Source of the DNA: JAWVFM01 sp963739355
GTDB taxonomy: Bacteria; Actinomycetota; Thermoleophilia; Solirubrobacterales; 70-9
Direction: 5' to 3'
Assembly (NCBI GenBank): GCA_963739355.1
Contig: CAVUAD010000006.1
Span: forward strand, 372,001-436,000
Length of the DNA: 64,000 nucleotides
This document shows, piece after piece, positions 43,420 to 51,684 of the stretch. A model generated the notes under the pieces. It saw only the letters and a list, made by a program, of their open reading frames with translations. It was not told where the DNA came from and did not search any database. The translations under genes were made by a program, and so were the position numbers. The stretch's first letter is position 1, and every line of letters starts with the position of its first letter.

Positions 43420-44829
43420 CTACGCCGCCGCCGGCTGGGTCACGCGGCGGGCGCTGGGCTTGATGTTCTGGTTCAGGTGGAAGACGTTCTCCGGGTCATA
43501 GCGATCCTTCAGCGCCTGCAGCCTGCTGTACGTCTCCTCGCCGAACGCGGCGACCACTCGCTCCGCCCCCTCGTCTCCGATGAAGTTGAGGTAGACGCGG
43601 CCCGTCGTGAACGGCTTCATGGCGGCGCCGAGCTCGCGGGTCCAGGCGATGCAGGCGTCGTCCATCGAGGCCTCCGGCCACATGGTGAGGATGTGGAGGT
43701 TGAACGGCGCCTCGCGCTGGCCGAACGCCATCGCGTCGTTCGGCACACGGGCGATCGCGCCGCCACCGGGCACCAGGATCACCTGGGCGAGCGGCGAGGG
43801 CTTCGTCATGTGGAACTTGCAGAGGATGTCGATCGCCTCGTCGGGCAGCTCCGCCAGGAAGTCGGCGTTCCAGTAGTTCCGCATGCCCTCCGGCGCGCCC
43901 GGCTCGATCAACTTCTGGACCTCCAGGTACGGCATGGGCCCTGTCATCGCCATCGCCGGCGGGCCGAACTCGAGCAGCGGCCGCAGCGCGGTCTCCGCCT
44001 CCTCCACCGGCCCCGCGTAGCAGACGATCACGCCAACGGCCGGCTGGCCGCGAGCGGGCTCGGGAACGAAGTCCTCCGGGGGCGCCGTGATCAGCGCCAC
44101 TCCGGCGCCCACCTCGTCGGGCGCGCCGCCGATGTAGTCCCGGAAGTTCCGGAGCACGTCGGCACCCATCGGCCCCGGGTACAGGATCATCCCTCCGTAG
44201 ACGATCGGCCCCAGCTCGTGGAGCTGGAACTCGAACATCGTGACGACGCCGAAGTTGCCGCCGCCGCCGCGGATCCCCCAGAAGAGGTCGGGGTTCTCGG
44301 TCTCGGAGGCTGTGACGATCTCGCTGTCGGCGGTGACCACCTCCACCGAGAGCAGGCTGTCGCAGGTGAGGCCGAACTTGCGCTCGATCCACCCCGAGCC
44401 GCTGCCGAGCGTGAGGCCGGCCACCCCGGTTCCCGGAACACGCCCGCCGGTGACCGCGAGCCCGTGCTCCTGGGTCGCCGCGTCAACGGTGCCCCAGACC
44501 GCGCCGCCGCCGACCCGGGCGGTCTTCGCCTCGGGGTCGACGTCGCAGCCGCCCATCGGGCGCAGGTCGATGACGAGGCCGCCGTCGCAGACGCCGTGCC
44601 CCGTAACGGAGTGCCCGCCGCCGTAGACGGCGATCGGCAGGCCGTTCTCGCGGCCGAAGCGAACCGCGGCCGCCACGTCCTGCGCCGACTTGCAGCGCGC
44701 GATCGCGGCGGGCTTGCGGTCGATCATCCCGTTGAACACCGTCCGCAGCGTGTCGTAGTCCGCATCTCCGGCGCGGATCACGCCACCACCCAGCTCGTCG
44801 AAAAGGACGTCGACACCCAACTCTGCCAT
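43420..44829 (-). CDS. FAD-linked oxidoreductase, berberine-bridge-enzyme type
   Basis: 469 residues. The FAD domain has PIAVYGGGHSVTGHGVCDGG with the His that carries 8-alpha-linked FAD in this family, and GVAGLTLGSGSGWIERKFGL. The C-terminal BBE motif is YFN-like: DRYDPENVFHLNQNI. These enzymes oxidise sugars, alcohols or secondary metabolites using O2. It precedes an acyl-CoA synthetase on the same strand with a 3-base gap. Substrate unknown. Confidence 0.92.
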   Translation of the reverse strand: MAELGVDVLFDELGGGVIRAGDADYDTLRTVFNGMIDRKPAAIARCKSAQDVAAAVRFGRENGLPIAVYGGGHSVTGHGVCDGGLVIDLRPMGGCDVDPEAKTARVGGGAVWGTVDAATQEHGLAVTGGRVPGTGVAGLTLGSGSGWIERKFGLTCDSLLSVEVVTADSEIVTASETENPDLFWGIRGGGGNFGVVTMFEFQLHELGPIVYGGMILYPGPMGADVLRNFRDYIGGAPDEVGAGVALITAPPEDFVPEPARGQPAVGVIVCYAGPVEEAETALRPLLEFGPPAMAMTGPMPYLEVQKLIEPGAPEGMRNYWNADFLAELPDEAIDILCKFHMTKPSPLAQVILVPGGGAIARVPNDAMAFGQREAPFNLHILTMWPEASMDDACIAWTRELGAAMKPFTTGRVYLNFIGDEGAERVVAAFGEETYSRLQALKDRYDPENVFHLNQNIKPSARRVTQPAAA

Positions 44830-44892
44830 CTCTTCCTCCAGGTCTTCGCGAAAGACACGCGGACCTCATGTCCGCGATCCAGAATCTAGTCG

Positions 44893-45531
44893 CTAGTCGG
44901 CGATGCTGCCGACAGCGGCCACGAGCGTGCGCCGCGCGCCGGCCCAGCGACGCTCCATGTCGCGCTCGCCGTTCACGGACCGAACCAGCGCAAGGCCCCG
45001 CATCGTCGCCAGCGAGGCGTCGACGACCTCCCTGAACTCGCGGTTGCCGGCCATCTCCGGGAACAGCTCGTCGATGCCCTTGGCGGTGATCGCCGCCACC
45101 TCGCGCTCCACCTCGACCAGCCGCAGGCGAACGTCCTCGTCCGAGCGCGCCGCGACCCAGAGCTCCACTGAGGCGGCGAACAGCGGCCCGTTGTGGATGC
45201 GCCACAGCAGGTCCAGCATGTGCTCGAAGCGGTGGCGGCCACGGGCGGGAACGGCGCGGACCTCCTCGCTCAGCTCCTCGGCGCGGCGCTCCGCGAGGTG
45301 CCGGACAGCCTCCGCGACCAGCTCCCCCTTGGTGGGGAAGTGGTGCACCTGCGCCCCGCGCGACACGCCGGCGCGCTCGACGATCCGCGTGGTCGTGGTA
45401 CCCGCGTAGCCCTCCTCGATCAGGCAGTCGATCGTCGCGTCGAGAAGCGCGGCGCGGGTCTTGGCCCGCCGTTCGGCCTGGGTACGACGGCGCGGCGCCT
45501 TCCCGGCGAGCGGCTTGGCTCCAGCCTCCAT
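44893..45531 (-). CDS. TetR-family regulator
   Basis: 212 residues. The N-terminal HTH is RAALLDATIDCLIEEGYAGT then TTTRIVERAGVSRGAQVHHFPTKGELV, followed by a helical ligand domain. It is divergent from an SDR gene with a nearly perfect 22-base palindrome between the two (45548-45569), and lies upstream of the flavoenzyme/acyl-CoA synthetase operon on its own strand. TACAGT (45542-45547, minus strand) is a likely -10. It probably represses itself and the SDR. Confidence 0.92.
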   Translation of the reverse strand: MEAGAKPLAGKAPRRRTQAERRAKTRAALLDATIDCLIEEGYAGTTTTRIVERAGVSRGAQVHHFPTKGELVAEAVRHLAERRAEELSEEVRAVPARGRHRFEHMLDLLWRIHNGPLFAASVELWVAARSDEDVRLRLVEVEREVAAITAKGIDELFPEMAGNREFREVVDASLATMRGLALVRSVNGERDMERRWAGARRTLVAAVGSIAD

Positions 45532-45547
45532 AGCGCGGCCGACTGTA

Positions 45548-45569
45548 ACAAACGGTCCTGACTGTTTGT
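45548..45569. promoter_or_regulatory. TetR operator between divergent genes
   Basis: Arms ACAAACGGTC and GACTGTTTGT with a 2-base spacer, one mismatch in ten pairs. It covers the gap between the two divergent promoters, with -10 elements on both sides (45542-45547 minus, 45578-45583 plus). The natural ligand-controlled repressor is the adjacent TetR protein. Confidence 0.75.
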
Positions 45570-45577
45570 GAAACCTA

Positions 45578-45583
45578 TAGGCT
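45578..45583 (+). promoter_or_regulatory. -10 box of the SDR gene at 45591
   Basis: TAGGCT, 7 bases before the GTG start, no ribosome-binding site. It lies immediately beside the TetR operator. Confidence 0.45.
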
Positions 45584-45590
45584 CCCGACC

Positions 45591-46472
45591 GTGCCAGCGT
45601 ACGAGCTCAGCGGCAAGGTCGCCCTCGTGACCGGCGCCGCCCGCGGCATCGGCTTCGAGACCGCGCGCGCCCTGGCCGGGCGCGGCGCCCACGTGGCGCT
45701 CAACGACCTCGACGGCCCCGCCACGGAGGCCGCGGCCAAGCTGATCGGGCCGGACGCCCTCGCCGTCCCGGCGGACGTCACGAGCCGTGACGAGATGGAG
45801 GCGACAGTCGCGGCGGTCGTCGGGCGCTTCGGCGGCCTCGACGTGGTGGTCGCCAACGCCGGCGTCGCCCCGCCCTCGACGACCATGCGGACGATCGATC
45901 CGGACGTCTTCGAACGGACTCTCGAGATCGACCTGCTGGGTGTCTGGCGGACCGTGCGCCCGGCACTCCCCCAGATCGTCGAACGCCAGGGGCACGTCGT
46001 CGTGGTCTCCTCGATCTACGCGTGGGTGAACGGGATGATGAACGCCCCCTACGCGATCGCCAAGTCGGGAGTGGAGGCCATGGGCCGCGCGCTCCGCTCC
46101 GAGCTCTCCATCCACGGCGCAAGCGCAACGGTCGCTCATTTTGGCTTCATCAGGACGAAGATGACCGAGAACGCCTTCGAGGACGAGGTCGTCGCGAACA
46201 GCGTGAGAAACCGCTTACCGGCGGTGATGATCAGGCAGCTGAGCCCCTCCTACGCGGCGGCGGCCGTCGTCGCCGGCATCGAGCGCCGCGCGCCGCGGGT
46301 CATCGTCCCGCCGTGGTGGCGAGCCTGGTTCGCCATGCGGGGCGTCCTCAACCCGCTGCTGGACCGGGTGACGCTCCGCGACGAGACGATGCTTCAGACG
46401 CTCCGCGACGTCGACGTCGAGGAGCGCTCAACCCTGCGCGGCGGCCTCGACCGGACCGCCGGCCGCGACTGA
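45591..46472 (+). CDS. Short-chain dehydrogenase/reductase
   Basis: 293 residues from GTG. Motifs: VALVTGAARGIGFETA (nucleotide binding), VVVANAGVAPP, active-site Ser in VVSSIYAW and YAIAK (Tyr, Lys). The C-terminal extension (residues about 215-293) is longer than in classical SDRs, with VIVPPWWRAWFAMRG. It is controlled by the divergent TetR gene by position. Its last 45 bases overlap the end of the opposite hydrolase gene. Confidence 0.9.
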   Translation: MPAYELSGKVALVTGAARGIGFETARALAGRGAHVALNDLDGPATEAAAKLIGPDALAVPADVTSRDEMEATVAAVVGRFGGLDVVVANAGVAPPSTTMRTIDPDVFERTLEIDLLGVWRTVRPALPQIVERQGHVVVVSSIYAWVNGMMNAPYAIAKSGVEAMGRALRSELSIHGASATVAHFGFIRTKMTENAFEDEVVANSVRNRLPAVMIRQLSPSYAAAAVVAGIERRAPRVIVPPWWRAWFAMRGVLNPLLDRVTLRDETMLQTLRDVDVEERSTLRGGLDRTAGRD

Positions 46473-47375
46473 CGCCCGCGCGAAGAAGCCGCCGATCGCC
46501 GCGCACGCCGCGGCGGTCGCCTCGCGAGCCTCGGGAAGCCAGTCGCCGAAGAGCTGGAAGTCGTGCCAGAGGCCGTCGTGGCGGCTGTACTCGACCACGC
46601 CCCCCTCGGCGCGAATCCGCTCGGCGAGCCGATCGGAGTCGCTGACGAGGAGGTCGTCCCCACCGCCGAGCAGGTGGACCGGGGGCAGCCCGGCGAGCCT
46701 CTCCGCGAAGAGCGGCGAGACCCGCGGGTCATCCAGGTCCGCCCCCGCCGCGTAGGCCCGTGCCTTACCGATCGAGTCGCGATGGGTCAGGATCGGCTCC
46801 CGCGGGCCGTTGGCGTTGAACGACTCCCCCGAATGCGTCAGGTCGAGCCAGGGGCTGAACAGGACGAGTCCGGCCGGCAGGTCGTCGCCCGCGTCGCGCA
46901 GCGCCAGGACGGTCGCGAGCGCCAGCCCGCCTCCGGCGGAGTCGCCGGCGAGCACGATCGGCCCGCTCTCGCGCTCGGCCAGCGCGCGGTAGGCGGCGAG
47001 TCCCGCGTCGAGTGCCGCCGGGAAGGGGTGCTCGGGGGCCAGCGGGTAGTCGGGCGCGTGGACCGCCGACTTCGTGGCGAGGGAGATGGTGCGCACGAAG
47101 GCGCCGTACGTCGCCTTCGCGAAGGTCCCGTAGCCGCCGCCGTGGAAGTACATGACGGTCCGGCCGGGCTCGGCCGCAACCGAGGTCGCAAGGAACGACG
47201 GCACGCCGCCGAGTGACTCAGCCGCGATCGAGGTCCCCTTGGGCGGACGGATGCTCGCGCCGGCGATCGCGTACCAACCGCGCTCCAAGCCGATCGGCAT
47301 ACGGGTGCGTCCCGGAAGGCCCGCGGTGCCGCGCAGGATCCTCCGGACGGTCGCCGGCGAGAGGTTCAGCTCCAT
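46428..47375 (-). CDS. HSL-type alpha/beta hydrolase (esterase/lipase)
   Basis: 315 residues. The hormone-sensitive-lipase family motifs are MYFHGGGYGTF (oxyanion hole), VHAPDYPLAPEHPFPAALDA, the nucleophile GDSAGGGLALA, and the acid/His region with GGDDLLVSDSDRL and HDGLWHDFQLF. Cytoplasmic, acts on short to medium acyl esters. It is flanked by SDR genes and a TetR gene. Confidence 0.92.
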   Translation of the reverse strand: MELNLSPATVRRILRGTAGLPGRTRMPIGLERGWYAIAGASIRPPKGTSIAAESLGGVPSFLATSVAAEPGRTVMYFHGGGYGTFAKATYGAFVRTISLATKSAVHAPDYPLAPEHPFPAALDAGLAAYRALAERESGPIVLAGDSAGGGLALATVLALRDAGDDLPAGLVLFSPWLDLTHSGESFNANGPREPILTHRDSIGKARAYAAGADLDDPRVSPLFAERLAGLPPVHLLGGGDDLLVSDSDRLAERIRAEGGVVEYSRHDGLWHDFQLFGDWLPEAREATAAACAAIGGFFARASVAAGGPVEAAAQG

Positions 47376-47390
47376 GGGTAGAGCTGCGGC

Positions 47391-48248
47391 CTACGCGTGC
47401 TCGCGGGAGCGCTCGGCGTGCGAGATGCGCTCCTCGTAGGCCGCGCGCTGCGCCGAGTCGATGTTGGTGAGCACCTGGTCCGCCTTGAGCGCCCGAGCGA
47501 TCGCCTCGCGCCCCGAGCGCGGCATGAGGTTCATGACCCAGCCGATCCGCCCCGCGGACTTCGGCACGTGGACGTCGAACTTCGGCACCTCGAGCGCCTC
47601 GACGATCGCGTTGGCGACGTCCTCCGGCTCGGCCACCTTCACGGCGCGTGGCTGGTCCGCGCCGGAGATCAGCTCGGTGTTGACGAACGCGGGCATGACA
47701 ACGCTGAACTCGATCGGCGTCTCGGACAGCTCGCCGCGGACCGCCTCGGAGATGCCAACCACCGCGTGCTTGGTCCCGCAGTAGGTGGCGATCCCCGGGA
47801 ACCCGCCCTTGCCGGCCTGGGAGGCGATGTTGACGATGTGTCCGCGGCCCCGCTCGACCATCCGTGGGAGCACGATCTTCATCCCGTAGATCACGCCGTG
47901 GACGTTGATGTCCATCTGGCGCATCGCCGTGTCGTCCGACTCCTCCAGGAAGGGGCCGGCGGGCATGATCCCGGCGTTGTTGACGAGGACGTCGAGCGGG
48001 CCGATGGCCTCCTCGGCGGAGTCGATGAACGCCGTGAACGACTCGCGGTCGGTGACGTCGAGATCGAAGGCGACCACGCCGCCGCCGAGCTTCTCGGCCG
48101 CCTCTTCGGCGAGCTCGAGCTCGAGGTCTCCGATGGCGACGCGTGCGCCCTTGCGCACCAGCGCCGTCGCCGTGGCGAGGCCGATGCCTCGCGCGGCTCC
48201 CGTGATCGCTACCGCGCGTCCCTGAATCGGAATCGGCTGCTTCGCCAT
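47391..48248 (-). CDS. Short-chain dehydrogenase/reductase
   Basis: 285 residues. Motifs: VAITGAARGIGLATA, DVLVNNAGIMPAG, IVNIASQAGKGGFPGIATYC with YCGTKHAVVG. The C-terminal part has a longer tail with a hydrophobic segment (IGWVMNLMPRSGREAI). It is followed 15 bases later by the HSL-type hydrolase gene, suggesting a shared lipid-like substrate. Confidence 0.92.
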   Translation of the reverse strand: MAKQPIPIQGRAVAITGAARGIGLATATALVRKGARVAIGDLELELAEEAAEKLGGGVVAFDLDVTDRESFTAFIDSAEEAIGPLDVLVNNAGIMPAGPFLEESDDTAMRQMDINVHGVIYGMKIVLPRMVERGRGHIVNIASQAGKGGFPGIATYCGTKHAVVGISEAVRGELSETPIEFSVVMPAFVNTELISGADQPRAVKVAEPEDVANAIVEALEVPKFDVHVPKSAGRIGWVMNLMPRSGREAIARALKADQVLTNIDSAQRAAYEERISHAERSREHA

Positions 48249-48304
48249 GTGCCCTCGTCCTCTCTCTCGCTGCAAAAGCCCTTGGGCACTGGAGACTATC
48301 TGCG

Positions 48305-48955
48305 TCAGCCGCGCGGCGCGAGCGTGTTGCTCGCCAGCGCCAGGAGCTGGTCGCTCAGCGCCTCGAGGCGATGGATGCGACCCTCGCGAACCTCGAGCGC
48401 GACCAGCTCCGTGATCCCGAGGACGAGCAGGCGCGAGGCCAGCGGGTGGACCGGCGGCAGGCCCGGGTCCGCCTTGCGCGCCCGAGCGGCGAGCTCGTCG
48501 AAGATCAGCTCGAAGCGCTTGAACTGGTTGTCGCGCTGCGCCCACGCGCGCGGTCCCGCGGAGGGCAGCTCGACCAGGTAGGCGCGGCTGAACTCCGGCC
48601 GCTCCTGCCAGAAGCGCAGGTAGGCGACCATCCCCTTCGCGAGTGCCTGCTCCCAGTCCGGTTCGGCGCCGAACGCGTAGAGCTCGTCGAGGAGTCCGGT
48701 GGCGAGCTCGTCGCAGAGCGCGAGGAAGCACTCGAGCTTGTCGTCGAAGAGCGCGTAGAACCCGTTGCGGGAGACCCGAGCCGTCGCCACGACCTTCGGG
48801 ACCGTCGTGGCGGCATAGCCCTCCGCGCCCACGCACTGCAGCATGGCCGTGAGGAGTCGCTCCCGCTGGGAGGCGAGGACCTCCTCCTCGCTCAGCTTGT
48901 GACGGCCGCGCGGCAGCGGCTTGCCGCGCCAGCGCGACGTCGTCCTGCCGCTCAC
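48305..48955 (-). CDS. TetR-family regulator, coupled to a secreted glycosidase gene
   Basis: 216 residues from GTG 48955. The HTH is QRERLLTAMLQCVGAEGYAA then TTVPKVVATARVSRNGFYALFDDKLECFLAL, followed by a ligand domain. The GTG overlaps the TGA of the upstream GH94-like gene by 4 bases (GTGA), which decides the start: the frame is open far upstream only as a shadow of that gene. The regulator is thus made with the glycosidase. Confidence 0.88.
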   Translation of the reverse strand: MSGRTTSRWRGKPLPRGRHKLSEEEVLASQRERLLTAMLQCVGAEGYAATTVPKVVATARVSRNGFYALFDDKLECFLALCDELATGLLDELYAFGAEPDWEQALAKGMVAYLRFWQERPEFSRAYLVELPSAGPRAWAQRDNQFKRFELIFDELAARARKADPGLPPVHPLASRLLVLGITELVALEVREGRIHRLEALSDQLLALASNTLAPRG

Positions 48956-51594
48956 CTCGCGACCACCGCCCAGTCCGCGTCCTTCCCCCGGCTCGCCGGC
49001 AGGGAGAAGACCACGAGCCCGTGGCGCACCCGGGCGGCCACCCGCCGGCCCGCGGCGTAGGCGACCACGCTGCCGCGTTTCGCTCCGGCGGGCAGTGCGA
49101 CGCGCATGCGCAGCGTGGCGGTCGCCGCCGCCCTGACGTAACCGCGGATCTCGCCGGGCCGCGAGGCGACCCCCAGGTCTGGAAGCCGCATGGAGAAGCG
49201 GCGCAGCGGGAGGTGCGGCCTGACGGTGTAGCCGCGCGCGTCGGACTCGACTCCCGCGAGCTTGATCGCGTCGAAGAGCGACCAGGCGGGCTGATGCATG
49301 ATCTGGGTGTCGTAGTTGGTGCTGAGGCCGACGCCGCACTCCTCTGGATTGGTCGAGTACCAGGACCGGCAGGCGTCGTCGACGGAGATGATCCCGTCCC
49401 AGTGGTCGGGATAGACCGTCGCTCGCCTCGCGAGCGTGTTCCGCTTCCACTCGCTGAAGGCGTACTGCTTGGCCTTCGGGACGATCCCATCCAGATGGGC
49501 GAGCGCCCAGACCAGCCAGCCGTTCACCGCGAACCAGCTTCCCCCCACGAACACGGCGTGCCTGTCGCCCACTCCCAGGTTCTGTCCCAGGCTGGTCTCG
49601 TGGACGCCGGGGTCGTCGGCCGCCGGCGACTGCGAGGAGCCGATGCGCGAGGGCCCGCCGGGGGCGCCGATGCCGGTCAGGAAGCGCCGGATGTTGTGGA
49701 CGAGCTCGATCGCCTGCGACTTCGAAGGCGACCCGGCGAGGATCGCCCAGGGCTGCGGCTCGCCGTAGATGACGCCCTTGCCGATCTGGCTGGTCGCGGA
49801 GTAGCCCCGCGCGTACCAGCCCCGTGGAACCCACTGGCTGCGCGTCTTCGCCAGGAGGCCGCGACCGAGGGTGCGCAGCCGCGTGGCGAAGGCGTGGTCG
49901 CCGCGCATGTCGGCGAGCTCCGCCAGCCGTGGGTAGATGTAGGCGGCCTGCGTCACGACGAGGTTGGACTCGGTCATCTGCAGGAACGTGGTCGAGAGGT
50001 CGGACCAGTCGCCGGTCGCGCCGCTCAGGTACTCGCCGTGCGGGCCGCGCTGTGACTCCTGGTGGTCGACCGCGGCCTTGAGGTGCTGCCACAGTGTCGC
50101 CGAGCCGCCGTCCGCCCACGGGACCTTGGCATTGAAAAAGTGACTGTCGCGACTGGCGAGGCCGTACTCGGCCGCAGTGAGCAGCAGCCACAGGTCCAGG
50201 TCGTCGGCCGTGCCGAGGTCGAAGCGCTGACAGTCCGAGATGCGCCCGTAGGGGATCTGCCCACCGCCCCGCGGCTGCTCCGCGGCGGAGTAGAGGAGCA
50301 CCTCGCGGGCCAGGTACGGGTCCGTGTAGATCATCGGCAGCGCGTGCTGCAGGGGGTCGCGGTACGCGCCCTGGAAGTCCAGGTCGTACTGGTAGTAGCC
50401 GCCCTGGCTCAGGATGTGGTGGCCGGCGCAGTTCTCGTAGGTGGCGTCGGAGCGGACCATGTACGCGTCCCACTGGAGCTCGCGCGAGAGCCAGGCGCGC
50501 GAGCGGCCGAGGTTCACCTGCGGCACCCAGCTCGCCCAGCGCGACGCCGACGCCGCGTAGGGGTTCGGCTTCGCCCGGTAGCGCTTGACGAGGCCCGGGA
50601 TCTGGGCGGCCTTCGCCATCCCGTAGGCGTAGCGAAGCGTGACCCGCCGGCCGGGCTTCAGGACGACCGGCGAGCGGAAGAAGAACCCCGTGTGCCCGAC
50701 GTCGCCGTCGGCGACCGGCCCGACGAGGCCGTTGCCGAGGTGGTCTGCCTTGACCTCGACCGGCTTCGCGCGGCCGCCGGATCCGAAGAACTTCGACGCG
50801 TTGGTGTCAAACCCCCGCACCGGCCCGTGGACCGCCGCGGCGAAGGTGGTGAGCGGCGAGGGGTTCTGCGCGCCGGGAAGCTGGCGGACCGAGAGCGTCT
50901 TCGTCTTCCGGTCGTAGGTGGGCGCCTGGAGCCCCGGGTGCGTGTGCGTTCCCGGGAAGTACGGGTTGACGTCCCAGTACTCGAACCAGGAGACGCGCTT
51001 CGTCCGTTTCGTCGTGTTCCGCAGGACGACGTCGTGGAGGAGCAGGGGCGCGTTGCCGAACGGCGCGTAGACCCGCGAGCTCGCCGCGATTCCATGGACG
51101 CTCGTCCGGGTCCGGAGGTAGCCGAGGCCGAGGTCGCGCTGTACGCGCTGGCCCTTGGCCCGGTCGTCGTACAGCGTGGTCCCGACCCTACCGTTCACGT
51201 TCAGGTATCCGTAGCCGCCGGCGTAGTGCTGCGAGGCGGGCTCGGCGTAGTTGGCCCACTGGTAGAGGTTGTCCATCGACCACAGCTGCACGTAGCCGTG
51301 GTTGAAGGCGTCGGCGACGACGTGATCGTTGCCGAGCTGGTGCCACGCGTCGCGTTTGCCGTTGAGCTCCTCCTGCGCGGCCCTGGGAGCGGTCTCCTCG
51401 TCGGTCTCGTAGCGGTATCGCGGCAGGCCGCGCTCGTCCACCCCCCACTTGCCGAAGCTGCCGCTGCCGTAGGAGGACTTGACGTCGGCGCGCGAGTGGT
51501 CCGCGGAGAGCGGTGGCGGGCCGGCCGCGCGCGCAGGCCCGGCGGCTGCGGCCAGACAGGCGATGGCTACGAATAGAGACACTCTTGTCTTCAA
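48952..51594 (-). CDS. Large secreted GH94-like six-hairpin glycosidase/phosphorylase
   Basis: 880 residues with a signal peptide (VSLFVAIACLAAAAGPARA). The N-terminal half is a beta-supersandwich with WANYAEPASQHYAGGYGYLN and SWFEYWDVNPYFPGTHTHPG; the C-terminal half an (alpha/alpha)6 barrel with HILSQGGYYQYDLDFQGAYR, CQRFDLGTADDLDLWLLLTA, TEYLSGATGDWSD-like acid residues and GGSWFAVNGWLVWALAHLDG. The layout recalls GH94 phosphorylases and cyclic glucan enzymes, but those are cytosolic, whereas this is exported, where phosphorolysis is unlikely. Hydrolysis of an extracellular glycan is inferred. Confidence 0.82.
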   Translation of the reverse strand: MKTRVSLFVAIACLAAAAGPARAAGPPPLSADHSRADVKSSYGSGSFGKWGVDERGLPRYRYETDEETAPRAAQEELNGKRDAWHQLGNDHVVADAFNHGYVQLWSMDNLYQWANYAEPASQHYAGGYGYLNVNGRVGTTLYDDRAKGQRVQRDLGLGYLRTRTSVHGIAASSRVYAPFGNAPLLLHDVVLRNTTKRTKRVSWFEYWDVNPYFPGTHTHPGLQAPTYDRKTKTLSVRQLPGAQNPSPLTTFAAAVHGPVRGFDTNASKFFGSGGRAKPVEVKADHLGNGLVGPVADGDVGHTGFFFRSPVVLKPGRRVTLRYAYGMAKAAQIPGLVKRYRAKPNPYAASASRWASWVPQVNLGRSRAWLSRELQWDAYMVRSDATYENCAGHHILSQGGYYQYDLDFQGAYRDPLQHALPMIYTDPYLAREVLLYSAAEQPRGGGQIPYGRISDCQRFDLGTADDLDLWLLLTAAEYGLASRDSHFFNAKVPWADGGSATLWQHLKAAVDHQESQRGPHGEYLSGATGDWSDLSTTFLQMTESNLVVTQAAYIYPRLAELADMRGDHAFATRLRTLGRGLLAKTRSQWVPRGWYARGYSATSQIGKGVIYGEPQPWAILAGSPSKSQAIELVHNIRRFLTGIGAPGGPSRIGSSQSPAADDPGVHETSLGQNLGVGDRHAVFVGGSWFAVNGWLVWALAHLDGIVPKAKQYAFSEWKRNTLARRATVYPDHWDGIISVDDACRSWYSTNPEECGVGLSTNYDTQIMHQPAWSLFDAIKLAGVESDARGYTVRPHLPLRRFSMRLPDLGVASRPGEIRGYVRAAATATLRMRVALPAGAKRGSVVAYAAGRRVAARVRHGLVVFSLPASRGKDADWAVVAR

Positions 51595-51671
51595 AGCTGG
51601 CCGCGACCCTACCGCACTGTCGGGTCATGAACAAGGGGAAGCTGGTCGCCTCTCGCCGAGCATTGCTCTGT

Positions 51672-51677
51672 TATAAA
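51672..51677 (+). promoter_or_regulatory. -10 box of the M28-like peptidase gene
   Basis: TATAAA, 7 bases before ATG 51685 in an AT-richer patch; no Shine-Dalgarno sequence. The divergent GH94-like gene starts at 51594. Confidence 0.5.
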
Positions 51678-51684
51678 GACACGG

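Noticed and set aside
41872..44889. A 1005-codon open frame on the plus strand
   Set aside because: It lies opposite the acyl-CoA synthetase and flavoenzyme genes, whose motifs are complete on the other strand. Its composition (Arg, Asp, Gly, Val) is that of an antisense shadow.
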